Positions 1 through 8,366 of a DNA stretch of 64,000 nucleotides are shown here, one piece after another (within the stretch, counting starts at the first letter, position 1; each line of letters opens with the position of its first letter). The position numbers were made by a program, and so were the translations under genes. Location of the stretch: NCBI RefSeq assembly GCF_001655775.1, contig NZ_LXFF01000009.1, positions 1 to 64,000 of the forward strand, given 5' to 3'. The notes beneath the pieces are model-generated. The model had not been told where the DNA came from and did not search any database. It saw only the letters and a program-made list of their open reading frames with translations. The stretch is from Candidatus Arthromitus sp. SFB-turkey (GTDB lineage: Bacteria > Bacillota > Clostridia > Clostridiales > Clostridiaceae).

Positions 1-2
1 CA

Positions 3-161
3 AAAATATTAATATCAAAAGAATACTGGTATGAAATTATAGTGAATGATAATAGTTCATCTTACAATTTAAAGGGATGGATAAAAGATCATGGAATAGA
101 ATTTATATATCCTAAACATCAAAACTTAACTAAATCTATAAATAATAAGTATATATTCTAA
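3..161 (+). CDS. C-terminal end of an SH3-like domain protein (partial)
   Basis: An open frame enters from the left edge and ends at TAA 159-161, giving the last 52 residues. The pattern EYWYEI followed by LKGWIKDHGIEFIYP resembles the end of a bacterial SH3 (SH3b) domain, where a Trp-Tyr strand is followed by Gly-Trp-Ile/Val. Such domains usually bind peptidoglycan or peptides in exported proteins. The start and the rest of the protein lie outside the window. The gene converges on the next one and overlaps it by 4 bases (158-161). The reading frame is clear; the family call rests on a short motif. Confidence 0.5.
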   Translation, partial: KILISKEYWYEIIVNDNSSSYNLKGWIKDHGIEFIYPKHQNLTKSINNKYIF

Positions 162-1252
162 ATATACTTATTATTTAGAATATATCTTTTATACATATAT
201 ATAAAACCAATCAAAATCATAATAAACAATAATAAAATTAAAAAGAAGGTAACATTAAAAAATTCTTCACCTCTATAAACAAATTCATACCCCCTCATGA
301 CATCAAAAAATTTTCCATAAGACAAAAAAGAAACTCCTGAATATTTAGTAAATTTTAATCCTAACATTCCTAATAAAAAACTACCAATACTTATAACTCT
401 AAAACAATCTGAATCACAAACCAAATCAATAATCCTCATAATTCCCACAACAAACAAAATGTATATACATTCAACTAAAAATGTATATATAAAAATTTTA
501 TAAAATGGCATTACCCCATCAAAAAACATATTTTCTAAATTACCATACTTAACTTTAAAATTATCGACAACTCGAACTGGATAAAACATATCTACTTTTC
601 CATCTACAACTATCCAAATAATCAAATTTAAAATTTGTATTAAAACTACAGGTAATATAATTATAAAAGATGTCTTAAAAAATCCACTATAAACATGATT
701 AATAGAATTCATCTTTATAAAACAAATACTCAGAATTATACAGGTAAGAAAAAATTGATGAATCCCACTGTTAAATATAAATGTAAAATATCTTATAAAT
801 AAACTTTCTACATAATCAATAGGTTTTTGTTTTAAATTATAATAAAAATTATATTCATCAATTTCATTTCTAAGTTTTAAATAATTTATATCTTTCTGAA
901 ATGTATAATCTCTGTCAGAAAAGTTATTAAAAAGCATCTCTTCTTTTTGCCTTATTAAATTCTTCAAATCAACTAACCAAAATTCTCCCTCTCTATTTAC
1001 ACTTTCAAGTATCTCTTCCTTCATTTCCTCTAAATATAATATTTCCCTATTATTTTCCTCAATATCTCCAAATGTCATATTTTTTATTAAATAATCATAT
1101 TTAATCTGTATATTTTTATATTTATCCTGTATAAAATTCAAATTTTTTTTCTCACTATACCTTAAATTACCTATTCCATTAGTTAATAAAAAAATAAAAT
1201 ATGAAACAAACAAACACCATATGAAACTATTAACATTAAAACCTCTTCTCAC
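158..1252 (-). CDS. polytopic membrane protein of unknown function, ABC-2 permease-like topology
   Basis: 364 residues. One membrane segment near residues 8-27 is followed by a charged extracytoplasmic or coiled region of about 130 residues rich in Glu and Lys, then about five more membrane segments (roughly 165-182, 192-215, 250-275, 285-300, 333-356). One N-terminal helix, a large loop, then a cluster of helices is the layout of many ABC-2 type permeases, but I recognise no family motif and there is no ATPase next to it. The start is GTG at 1252, with AGGTGA seven bases upstream. An ATG five bases before it opens only a six-codon frame. Function unknown. Confidence 0.6.
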   Translation of the reverse strand: MRRGFNVNSFIWCLFVSYFIFLLTNGIGNLRYSEKKNLNFIQDKYKNIQIKYDYLIKNMTFGDIEENNREILYLEEMKEEILESVNREGEFWLVDLKNLIRQKEEMLFNNFSDRDYTFQKDINYLKLRNEIDEYNFYYNLKQKPIDYVESLFIRYFTFIFNSGIHQFFLTCIILSICFIKMNSINHVYSGFFKTSFIIILPVVLIQILNLIIWIVVDGKVDMFYPVRVVDNFKVKYGNLENMFFDGVMPFYKIFIYTFLVECIYILFVVGIMRIIDLVCDSDCFRVISIGSFLLGMLGLKFTKYSGVSFLSYGKFFDVMRGYEFVYRGEEFFNVTFFLILLLFIMILIGFIYMYKRYILNNKYI

Positions 1253-1277
1253 CCATACTTCACCTTCTTAACCAAAA

Positions 1278-1314
1278 ATAAAACGTAGTTATTTCTGACA
1301 AACTACATTTTATC
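1278..1314 (-). terminator. probable terminator of the DUF2383 gene
   Basis: Arms AAAACGTAGTT (1280-1290) and AACTACATTTT (1301-1311) pair with one mismatch around a 10-base loop. On the minus strand the stem is followed by a T-rich tract. It lies just after the stop at 1334. Confidence 0.45.
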
Positions 1315-1333
1315 AAAGACATTTTTCAAAATA

Positions 1334-1795
1334 TCATGCTTCTAAAATATTCACCGCTTCCTTTAAATGACTTATATGATGTGAATATTCACTTACTATG
1401 GCATTCATTATATCCAGAGTCCTATTATCTATGTAATCTTTTTGTTCTTCTATAAATCTAAGAGCATTCTCCTTACCTATGGAAATAGATTTTATACAAT
1501 GCTTTATAAGATCTTTATCTCCTTTTATCAAAAGATTCTTAACATTATTAAAAAGCTCTAAAATTTGACCTTCAATTCCAACAGAATGAGTTGGAAATGA
1601 ACCAAAATCTTTAATTAAATTTTTTACATATATCTCATGTCTCTCATAAGACTTTAATATATGGTCAAGTTTACCTTTTGCAAAAGTATCTTTAACTTTC
1701 TCTCTATAAGAATTTACTATATCTTCTCCCATGTATATTCCCTCTAAAAAATTGTTTAATTCATTAACAATACCATTTTCATTACTGTTATGCAT
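1334..1795 (-). CDS. DUF2383-type ferritin-like four-helix protein
   Basis: 153 residues from the chosen start, almost wholly helical and hydrophilic. It resembles the PA2169/DUF2383 family, a ferritin-like four-helix bundle of unknown function common in spore formers. His and Glu residues are spread along the helices (SYERHEIYVKN, EYSHHISHLKEAV), but I cannot show a complete di-iron site. An ATG at 1816 is in frame but has no ribosome site. The ATG at 1795 has AGGTGAT six bases upstream, so the shorter form is preferred. It lies downstream of the MacB-like permease gene on the same strand, 67 bases away, and could be read through from it. Confidence 0.6.
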   Translation of the reverse strand: MHNSNENGIVNELNNFLEGIYMGEDIVNSYREKVKDTFAKGKLDHILKSYERHEIYVKNLIKDFGSFPTHSVGIEGQILELFNNVKNLLIKGDKDLIKHCIKSISIGKENALRFIEEQKDYIDNRTLDIMNAIVSEYSHHISHLKEAVNILEA

Positions 1796-1862
1796 TATAC
1801 AATCACCTATCCTCATCTATTTATGTATCAATATAGTTTATTTTCTCAATTAATTAATAATT

Positions 1863-3062
1863 TTATTCATATTTCAAAATATCTATAGGATCAATTCTAC
1901 ATGCTTTCATAGCTGAAAAGCTTCCAAAACATATTCCTATAAAAAAATAAATCAACAAAAATACAAAAATATCTAAAATATTTAATTTAAATTGTATATT
2001 AGTGAAAAATTTAAGAAAATTAAAAATTATACTACCAATAATTATCCCAATAATTCCTACTAATAAAGATAAAATACAAGACTCTACCACAAACTGCATA
2101 AAAATATCATATCTACTAGCACCTACAGATCTTCTTATTCCTATTTCTTTAGCTCTTGCACTTATATTAAAAGACATAAAATTCATAATATTTATTCCAC
2201 TTAAAAAAATAAAAATATAAACTATAAATTTGACAACTTTTATAAAAATATTGCTCATATTTTTTATATGATTCTCTTGCTTTATAAAGTTTTCAATTTG
2301 ATATACATCTTTTGAAATATTATTCTTAACTTTTAAAAAATTAATTATAGAATTAGATACATTATAAATATCTTCAGTATTTTTAATCGATACATACACA
2401 TATTCAAAAAATGAATTCGTTTTAAATTTATGTATAAAATTATCTACTGGTATTATACAAAAAGAAGGCACATTAGAATTTTTTTTCCAAATATTAGAAG
2501 GATATTTCATAACTCCTATAACTTTATATTTATCTACAATTTTAGAGTCACCTATGTAAATTTCTCTTCCTAAAGAGTTTTCAACCCCAAATAATTTCAT
2601 ACTTGTAAAATTATCTATAATAATAACGTTTTCTTTATTTATACATTCATGTTTAGAAAAAAACCTTCCAAACATCATATCCATAATCATAAAATCTCTA
2701 TAATCTTCAGTTCCACCTATTATGTAACATCCCAAATTCGTAAATTTATTACTAATAATTCCTTTAAAATAAACTTCTGGTGAAACAGACTCTATAGATA
2801 ACTCTGAATATTTCAAAGATTTTATATCATCAAAATTTAAATAATATTTCTTATCTTTATTAAAATTTAAAGTATGCACTTTTATAAAATTGCTTCCTAT
2901 TTTTTGATAATTATGCAAAAAAATATTTTTATCATATTTTAAAACACAAAACAAAATCACAAACAAACTAATTCCCATTATTATTCCAAACAATGCAATA
3001 AAATTTTTAAACATATTTTTAAAAATTATTTTAAGAGATAAATTAATATTATTAATAACCAT
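1863..3062 (-). CDS. MacB/FtsX-family ABC transporter permease
   Basis: 399 residues. The first membrane helix (about 21-42) carries the MacB-like IIMGISLFVIL core. A long extracytoplasmic MacB periplasmic-core-like domain (about 45-265) follows, then three C-terminal helices (about 270-295, 322-348, 362-388). The cytoplasmic motif RAKEIGIRRSVGASRYDI before the third helix is the hallmark of MacB/YknZ/LolC permeases. In Gram-positives these proteins work with a membrane fusion protein and an ATPase, pulling peptides or other molecules out of the membrane by mechanotransmission. It is the third gene of a three-gene unit with the ATPase (32 bases upstream) and the fusion protein. The substrate is unknown. 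Confidence 0.85.
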   Translation of the reverse strand: MVINNINLSLKIIFKNMFKNFIALFGIIMGISLFVILFCVLKYDKNIFLHNYQKIGSNFIKVHTLNFNKDKKYYLNFDDIKSLKYSELSIESVSPEVYFKGIISNKFTNLGCYIIGGTEDYRDFMIMDMMFGRFFSKHECINKENVIIIDNFTSMKLFGVENSLGREIYIGDSKIVDKYKVIGVMKYPSNIWKKNSNVPSFCIIPVDNFIHKFKTNSFFEYVYVSIKNTEDIYNVSNSIINFLKVKNNISKDVYQIENFIKQENHIKNMSNIFIKVVKFIVYIFIFLSGINIMNFMSFNISARAKEIGIRRSVGASRYDIFMQFVVESCILSLLVGIIGIIIGSIIFNFLKFFTNIQFKLNILDIFVFLLIYFFIGICFGSFSAMKACRIDPIDILKYE

Positions 3063-3094
3063 AACTACCTCCTAATAATTTCATATAAATATCA

Positions 3095-3754
3095 TCAAAC
3101 AAGTATACCATCATTTAAATTTATAATTTTATTTACTTTTATAAAATCACTAACTTTATTCCCACTAACTATTACAGTAAAACCACTTCTATTCAAATCA
3201 TAAAATATATTTAATATCTCTTGTGATGAACCTTCATCTAAAAATTTTGTAGGTTCATCTGCTAAAATAATTTTAGCGCCACCAACAAGTGCACGAGCTA
3301 TACATATTTTTTGTCTACACTCTTTAGACACTTCATTTACATAACTATACTTATATTTCTCAAGCCCTATCATATCTAAACATTCTAGAACCCTTTTTTT
3401 CCGATCCTTTTTAAAATCACGTGAATATAAGAGTGGAAGCTCAACATTTTCAAATAAATTAAGTTCTGGTATCAACTTTGTATACTCAAACACAAATCCA
3501 AAGTTTTCATTTCTAAGCTTTGATAACTCAAAATCATTCATAGAAGATATATTTTTACTACCAAATATGTACTCTCCTTCATCATATTTATCTATACATC
3601 CTAAAACATTTAATAAAGTTGTTTTTCCACATCCTACTTCTCCAGATATTAAAACATAATCACCAAAATTAATATCAAAAGAAACATTATAAAGCGCTCT
3701 ATATTTTAAATTTTTATTTATGTAAAATTTGCTAATATTTCTAAAACTTATCAT
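3095..3754 (-). CDS. ABC transporter ATPase of MacB/LolD type with degenerate catalytic motifs
   Basis: 219 residues, the normal length for a LolD/YknY ATPase, read 4 bases inside the end of the fusion protein gene. Walker A is intact (GEVGCGKTT, about 38-46), and so are Walker B and its glutamate (IILADEPT). Three other catalytic elements are altered. The Q-loop FVFQ is FVFE. The LSGGQ signature is VSKECRQ. The H-loop histidine is asparagine by alignment (IVSGNK for VVTHD). The D-loop aspartate is kept (KFLDEG). In known ABC ATPases the signature and His are needed for efficient hydrolysis, so this protein may bind ATP but turn it over slowly, or use another mechanism. The reading frame itself is undamaged. 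Confidence 0.88.
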   Translation of the reverse strand: MISFRNISKFYINKNLKYRALYNVSFDINFGDYVLISGEVGCGKTTLLNVLGCIDKYDEGEYIFGSKNISSMNDFELSKLRNENFGFVFEYTKLIPELNLFENVELPLLYSRDFKKDRKKRVLECLDMIGLEKYKYSYVNEVSKECRQKICIARALVGGAKIILADEPTKFLDEGSSQEILNIFYDLNRSGFTVIVSGNKVSDFIKVNKIINLNDGILV

Positions 3755-5073
3755 TTCCCACCCACAACCTTTACTTTAGTTTTATCCGTTAATTCTTTAG
3801 GTGGATTTACAATAACATTTTCAGAAACATTCAATCCTTCAACAACTTGAATATAATTATTAGACACTCCTCCTGTTACAATATAATTTTTATACGCTAC
3901 ACCATCTTTTACAACAAAAACATAAGGCAAATTTTTTTCATCATAAAGTACACTTTCTATTGGAACTTTTAAAATATCTTTCGTATCTTCAAGTAAAATT
4001 TTTCCATCTAAATCAAAATCTATTTTTAATCTATCATTAGGATTTAAAATTTCAATTTCAGCCATCAAAGAATTATCTTTAAAATCTACACTATTTCCGA
4101 AATTTAAATAATCACTTGAATTAATTGCAAGCTCACTTATCTGTGAAATTTTCCCTGTATACATTCCTATAGGATCATTTATTACAACTTCCTGACCAAC
4201 TTTAACTTTAGAAATATTTTGTTGAGAAATTAAAGAAATACCTTTAATATTTTGAGTATCTTGTAAAATAAGTATAATTGACCCCGGTTGAGAATAACTT
4301 CCCTCATTTATATTGATATCTGTAACAACACCATTAAAATCAGCTTCAACATCTTTATACATATCTAATTTTTCCTGAATATTTTTCAAATTATTTTCAG
4401 CTAAAGTTATTGAATTATCTAAAAGTTTTATTTGATCATCTGTAATTTCTGGAATCGCGTCTCTTTGTCTTTCTAACTCTGACAAAACTTTTTTAAACTC
4501 CTCTCCTTCTTTAACAAGCTTATCTATTTCATCACTATAATCTGATATAGTCAAACTACTTTTAGAAGACAAAATTTTACTATCTTCAAAAGATTCTTCT
4601 AACTCCGCAACAAAACTTTCATTATCTTCTTGTGCCTCTTTTATTCTATCTATTTCATCCTGTATATTTTGTTTTTGTTTTCTAAAATTTTCACTACTAA
4701 TAACCATCTGATTTTTTTGAAGTATTGCATTTTCCAATTGAATTTGTGCTTGAGTATACTGAGATAACATATCATTATTATCAAATACTATAAGTTTCTG
4801 ACCTTTTTCCACGTAATCTCCACGCTCTACATATATTTTTTTAACTCTTAGTTGATTTCCATAATATTCTTTGTAATTCTGAGATTTTATAATAACTTTC
4901 ACATCTAAATTGTTTTGTATATTTCCAGCACTAACTTTAGATACTTTAACGCTAATACCACTGGAAGAACGTATTTTACTCAATACTCCTGATGATAAAA
5001 ATACAATAGTTGCTCCCAAAATAACGATTATAATAACTATAAATAAACTGGAACTAGTTCTCCTAAAAATCAC
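3751..5073 (-). CDS. HlyD/MacA-like membrane fusion protein
   Basis: 440 residues. An N-terminal membrane anchor (about 10-30) is followed by one half of a lipoyl-like domain (KKIYVERGDYVEKGQKL), a long coiled-coil hairpin (about 100-245), the second lipoyl half (ADFNGVVTDININEGSYSQPGS) and beta-barrel domains to the C-terminus. This is the MacA/YknX plan. In the tripartite export complexes of Gram-positives this subunit forms a channel-like ring over the permease. First gene of the unit fusion protein-ATPase-permease, with an ATGA overlap into the ATPase gene. YknXYZ of Bacillus protects against the SdpC toxin; a role in defence or peptide export here is inferred only from that likeness. Confidence 0.85.
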   Translation of the reverse strand: MIFRRTSSSLFIVIIIVILGATIVFLSSGVLSKIRSSSGISVKVSKVSAGNIQNNLDVKVIIKSQNYKEYYGNQLRVKKIYVERGDYVEKGQKLIVFDNNDMLSQYTQAQIQLENAILQKNQMVISSENFRKQKQNIQDEIDRIKEAQEDNESFVAELEESFEDSKILSSKSSLTISDYSDEIDKLVKEGEEFKKVLSELERQRDAIPEITDDQIKLLDNSITLAENNLKNIQEKLDMYKDVEADFNGVVTDININEGSYSQPGSIILILQDTQNIKGISLISQQNISKVKVGQEVVINDPIGMYTGKISQISELAINSSDYLNFGNSVDFKDNSLMAEIEILNPNDRLKIDFDLDGKILLEDTKDILKVPIESVLYDEKNLPYVFVVKDGVAYKNYIVTGGVSNNYIQVVEGLNVSENVIVNPPKELTDKTKVKVVGGK

Positions 5074-5242
5074 CTCTACTCCTCCTAACTATTATAGTTA
5101 TTACCATATATACCATTTATTGTTTTCAATTAATTTTAGTATTATACTAATAACTTAATTATTTAAACTATATTAATAATTAAGCTTTAACTTAATATTT
5201 TGATATTTTATCCAAATACGTATAATTTATGTAAATATAAAA

Positions 5243-5272
5243 TAAAAAGGATGTTATTACACATCCTTTTTT
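5243..5272 (-). terminator. terminator of the DUF11-like gene
   Basis: Perfect 11-base arms AAAAAGGATGT (5244-5254) and ACATCCTTTTT (5261-5271) with a 6-base loop. A minus-strand T-rich tail follows. It sits four bases after the stop of the gene ending at 5276. Confidence 0.8.
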
Positions 5273-5275
5273 AAA

Positions 5276-6169
5276 CTATATAATCTTTACATTACTTACT
5301 TTTTGAGAAATATCTATTATAGTTTTGTTCCTCTTCTTAAAACAATTACTAACATAAGAAATAATTGCAAAATTATTTTTCCTAATAAGTCTACAAAGAA
5401 CACCAACTATTGTTAAATTCATATCTTTCCCTGCATCTAAATCGGGCAACTTAATAATAACTTTATTTTTATCCAAATACATATCCTTTGAACATAATCT
5501 ACACCCATTTAAAAATATACTCTTTTCACATACTAAAATATTTTCAGGAAATATATCTTTAAACAAAATCTTTTGCGCTAAATTAGTTCCATTATTCAAT
5601 AAATTAAAATTAAATAAAACATAAGCTCTTCCACATCTATTCAATAAATATGCTCTCTGGTTAATACAAATATTAGCATTCAATTCATCACACGCTTTTG
5701 TTAGATTATTAAAATTTTCAATATTATACATAATCTCTGATAATTTAAATCCATAATTCTCATCTATAAATAAATTATTTAAAGTATTACATCTACTACT
5801 CTCACTGTCCAATAAAGTTAATTTTAATAATCTATTTTCATCATTTGAATAAACTTCTGTAAAAAGCCCATTTGTATTAAAATCTGGATTAAAACCATTA
5901 TTATCAAAATTAGCTGTTCCACTAACATAAGAATATCTTTTACCAACATTATCTAAAATTAAATTATTTGTTATACCATTATTGCAATTATGATTTCCAA
6001 ACAACTTAATCCTCAACCTATAATAATCTGTATTACTACATGAATTACAATTTAAACTTCCTTGAATAAATTTATCAACATCATTACTGGAAAAAGAAAC
6101 CAACTCCTCGTATGAAGGAATAAATTCTGTAGACATTTTATTTGTGTTAATATTATTTAATTTATCCAT
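5276..6169 (-). CDS. Asn/Cys-rich protein with a DUF11-like domain
   Basis: 297 residues with no signal peptide or clear membrane helix, very rich in Asn (many NN pairs) and with about sixteen cysteines spread along the chain. Residues about 180-265 follow the DUF11/CARDB-like beta-sandwich pattern: NNGTNLAQKILFKDIFP, then NGCRL, then LPDLDAGKDMNLTIVG. In spore-forming Firmicutes Cys-rich DUF11 proteins are often found in outer spore layers or on the surface, so a spore-coat or exosporium role is possible but unproven. ATG at 6169 has GAGGA seven bases upstream. A strong terminator follows, so it is probably transcribed alone. Confidence 0.65.
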   Translation of the reverse strand: MDKLNNINTNKMSTEFIPSYEELVSFSSNDVDKFIQGSLNCNSCSNTDYYRLRIKLFGNHNCNNGITNNLILDNVGKRYSYVSGTANFDNNGFNPDFNTNGLFTEVYSNDENRLLKLTLLDSESSRCNTLNNLFIDENYGFKLSEIMYNIENFNNLTKACDELNANICINQRAYLLNRCGRAYVLFNFNLLNNGTNLAQKILFKDIFPENILVCEKSIFLNGCRLCSKDMYLDKNKVIIKLPDLDAGKDMNLTIVGVLCRLIRKNNFAIISYVSNCFKKRNKTIIDISQKVSNVKII

Positions 6170-6187
6170 ATTTTCATCCTCAAAAAT

Positions 6188-6211
6188 AAAAATAAAATAT
6201 ATTTTATTTTT
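6188..6211. repeat. 24-base perfect AT-only palindrome
   Basis: AAAAATAAAATA is followed directly by its own reverse complement. It lies between the end of the YitT gene (6244) and the start of the DUF11-like gene (6169). It could be a weak terminator for YitT or an operator for the next gene; nothing in the sequence decides. Confidence 0.45.
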
Positions 6212-6243
6212 TACTATATGAATACACTAATAAAAAGTTACAA

Positions 6244-7092
6244 TCAAACCTCAGAAAAACCATTTCCATACACACTTCTTGTTTCCATAACTGATAAAAA
6301 CGCATTTGGATCAAGATAAGATATTTTATTTCTAAGTGCAACATATTGGTTTATATCTAAAACAGTGTAAAGTATATTTTGTTTTTCCTTAGTATAACAT
6401 CCTTCAGATTCAATTGATGTAACCCCTCTATTTATAACATTCAAAATATATTCTTTTATTTGCTCTGGAGATTTGGTTATTATAAGTACCAAATATTTTT
6501 TATTAAATCCAAATATTAACTTATTTAAAACAACAGATGTTATATACATGGACATTAAAGAATAAAGAGCTTTAGATACATCTTTTAACAAAATAACCGA
6601 AAGAATAACTATACCAAGATTAACAATAAATGTTATATCTCCTATATTTACTGCTGGATTTTTTTTTCTTATTATAACTGCTAAAATATCTATCCCACCT
6701 GTTGAAGCTCTAACCTTAAACATCTGCGCATATCCGACAGCCGCTAAAACTCCTCCAAATATTCCTCTTAACAAAGTATCATTTATATTTAATGCGTCCT
6801 TAAATCCACTAGTTAAAAATAAAAACAATGATAATAATACACTACCTAAAATAGAATACAAGGTAAATTTTAAAGATAACTTAAAATAGCTAAGTATAAA
6901 CAATGGAATATTTAAAATCAAATATAAAATACCCGCATTAAATCCTGTTACATATTCCACAAGAAATGAAATCCCCGTAAGTCCTCCACTTAAAAGTTTA
7001 GCATTAGATAAAAACAAATTAAGTCCCACAGCAATTAACATACTTGCAAAAAAAATAGTACATAATTCCAAAAATACAGTTTTAACCTTCAT
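6244..7092 (-). CDS. YitT-family membrane protein (DUF161 + DUF2179)
   Basis: 282 residues. Five or six membrane helices fill residues 5-195, including the family motif KLLSGGLTGISFLVEYVTGFNAGILYL (given here as KLLSGGLTGIS at about 33-43). A cytoplasmic DUF2179 domain (about 210-275) with GVTSIESEGCYTKEKQNI and LDPNAFLSVMETRSVYGNGF-like ending closes the protein. Function is not settled for the family; it is a transporter-like membrane protein of Firmicutes. A TTG one codon upstream is in frame, but AGGAGAG lies five bases before the ATG at 7092, which is therefore chosen. Family assignment is secure, role is not. Confidence 0.85.
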   Translation of the reverse strand: MKVKTVFLELCTIFFASMLIAVGLNLFLSNAKLLSGGLTGISFLVEYVTGFNAGILYLILNIPLFILSYFKLSLKFTLYSILGSVLLSLFLFLTSGFKDALNINDTLLRGIFGGVLAAVGYAQMFKVRASTGGIDILAVIIRKKNPAVNIGDITFIVNLGIVILSVILLKDVSKALYSLMSMYITSVVLNKLIFGFNKKYLVLIITKSPEQIKEYILNVINRGVTSIESEGCYTKEKQNILYTVLDINQYVALRNKISYLDPNAFLSVMETRSVYGNGFSEV

Positions 7093-7243
7093 CAAAACTC
7101 TCCTACTTACTATAATTTTGAACTTTATTTTATCACATTAATTTGTATTTATATTATTAACTTTGTAAATAAAAATTAGAATATTATTTGAGAATAAGTT
7201 AATAATACTAAAAGGTTCATTTTTAAAATTAGGGGTGATAATT

Positions 7244-7603
7244 ATGAATGGTCCTTTAACCTGCTCTGCAAACAATTGTGTTCACTACGCAAACAATTTA
7301 TGTTCTGCAAATAAAATCCATATAAGCGGATTAAATGCTTCAATAACTCCAGATACTCATTGTTCAACATTCCAAGAAAAAAACCTAGAAAATTCTCTAA
7401 ACTCTCTTTCAAATATAAATATAAATGGAGAAATTAAACAATTTTTCTCAAATTCTGGTATAGCAATGTATCCAGAAATAGAGTGCGATGCAAAAGCATG
7501 TAAATTTAATAATTCTGGTACATGCTCATCAAATAGTATAAACATAATAGGAAATGATGCTATGAATTCAAATTCCACTTATTGCAATACATTCTGCAAA
7601 TAA
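7244..7603 (+). CDS. protein with two DUF1540 Cys-rich repeats
   Basis: 119 residues. Two DUF1540 modules are visible, at about residues 6-42 (CSANNCVHYANNLCSA then HCSTF) and 79-119 (CDAKACKFNNSGTCSS then YCNTF). Each has the C-x4-C-x6/7-C-...-C spacing expected for a small metal- or disulfide-stabilised fold. DUF1540 proteins are widespread in clostridia and often tied to sporulation, with no proven function. A GTG at 7235 is in frame, but AGGGGTG sits just before the ATG at 7244, which is chosen. It is a single-gene unit with its own terminator. Confidence 0.85.
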   Translation: MNGPLTCSANNCVHYANNLCSANKIHISGLNASITPDTHCSTFQEKNLENSLNSLSNININGEIKQFFSNSGIAMYPEIECDAKACKFNNSGTCSSNSINIIGNDAMNSNSTYCNTFCK

Positions 7604-7637
7604 AACAACATACCAAAAACGTATGTTGTTTTATTTT
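7602..7637 (+). terminator. terminator of the DUF1540 gene
   Basis: Perfect 12-base arms AAAACAACATAC (7602-7613) and GTATGTTGTTTT (7621-7632), a 7-base loop, then ATTTTT. The left arm includes the last bases of the stop codon. Confidence 0.85.
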
Positions 7638-7718
7638 TACCAAAATATTTAAGAATAATTAACTACATTAAACAAACAATAAAATATATTATTAAAACAA
7701 TAGAAGGAGCTAGGTATA

Positions 7719-8333
7719 ATGAAAAAATTTATGTTATCAATATTAATTCCCTTATACATAATTTCAGTTTCTAGCGAAGCCCACTCTCTAAACAAAGGAA
7801 AAGTCAAAAATTCATGCGAAGTATGTATAGTTGATGATTCAAACACAAACGAAGAATCTTCAAACGAATGTAACAATAATGAAAATGATCAATTAATAAA
7901 CCTTGAAAATTTTAAAAAAGTGTATTTAAAAATAATTGAAAACCTAAGTTTTAGAAATACACTTTGGGAACAATCTTCAAATTTCATTAAAATCTCAAAC
8001 AAAGATGAAGTAGCATATTTATGGGCTAATGGAATTAGAGATAAAAATGGCACTTTATTATATCTAATATCAAATGACAATATAAAAACTCAATTAAAAA
8101 ACTTATTTAAAGATAATACTTCTTGGGTTATAGAACACGATAAAAACATTATAGAATCTTTCGAAATATCAAAACCCAAAAAAATATCTAAAAATATTTA
8201 CTCTTACGAAATAATTTATAAATCAATGCATGTAGATGGTTATTCTCAAATATTAAAGCAAGTTTTATCTGTTGAAAACGATGGAAACTCTTTTAAAATT
8301 TGTGAATTTTCAAATATAATTCCTCAAAATTAA
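7719..8333 (+). CDS. exported protein of unknown function
   Basis: 204 residues. An N-terminal signal sequence (MKKF then a hydrophobic stretch to about residue 19) may be cleaved near SSEA-HS. A Cys/Asn/Glu-rich linker (about 28-58) with CEVC follows, then a mixed alpha/beta region. The tail region DEVAYLWANGIRDKNGTLLY, ending in WVIEHDK and a paired beta hairpin, recalls NTF2-like proteins exported by Bacillus and Clostridium, but this is only a pattern likeness. The ATG has AGAAGGAGCTAGG upstream, a strong ribosome site. Its terminator is shared with the opposing ArsC-like gene. Confidence 0.6.
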   Translation: MKKFMLSILIPLYIISVSSEAHSLNKGKVKNSCEVCIVDDSNTNEESSNECNNNENDQLINLENFKKVYLKIIENLSFRNTLWEQSSNFIKISNKDEVAYLWANGIRDKNGTLLYLISNDNIKTQLKNLFKDNTSWVIEHDKNIIESFEISKPKKISKNIYSYEIIYKSMHVDGYSQILKQVLSVENDGNSFKICEFSNIIPQN

Positions 8334-8366
8334 AAAAATAAAGCTACTTTATAGCTTTATTTTTTT
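8332..8366. terminator. shared bidirectional terminator between convergent genes
   Basis: A 15-base perfect stem (8332-8346 with 8352-8366) and a 5-base loop. Both ends are runs of A or T, so it can stop transcription in both directions. It overlaps the stop of the exported-protein gene (8331-8333) and the last codons of the ArsC-like gene (stop at 8357-8359). Confidence 0.85.

Noticed and set aside
4910-5158. Plus-strand open frame over the fusion protein start
   Set aside because: It lies antisense to the fusion-protein gene, has no ribosome site and no protein-like pattern.
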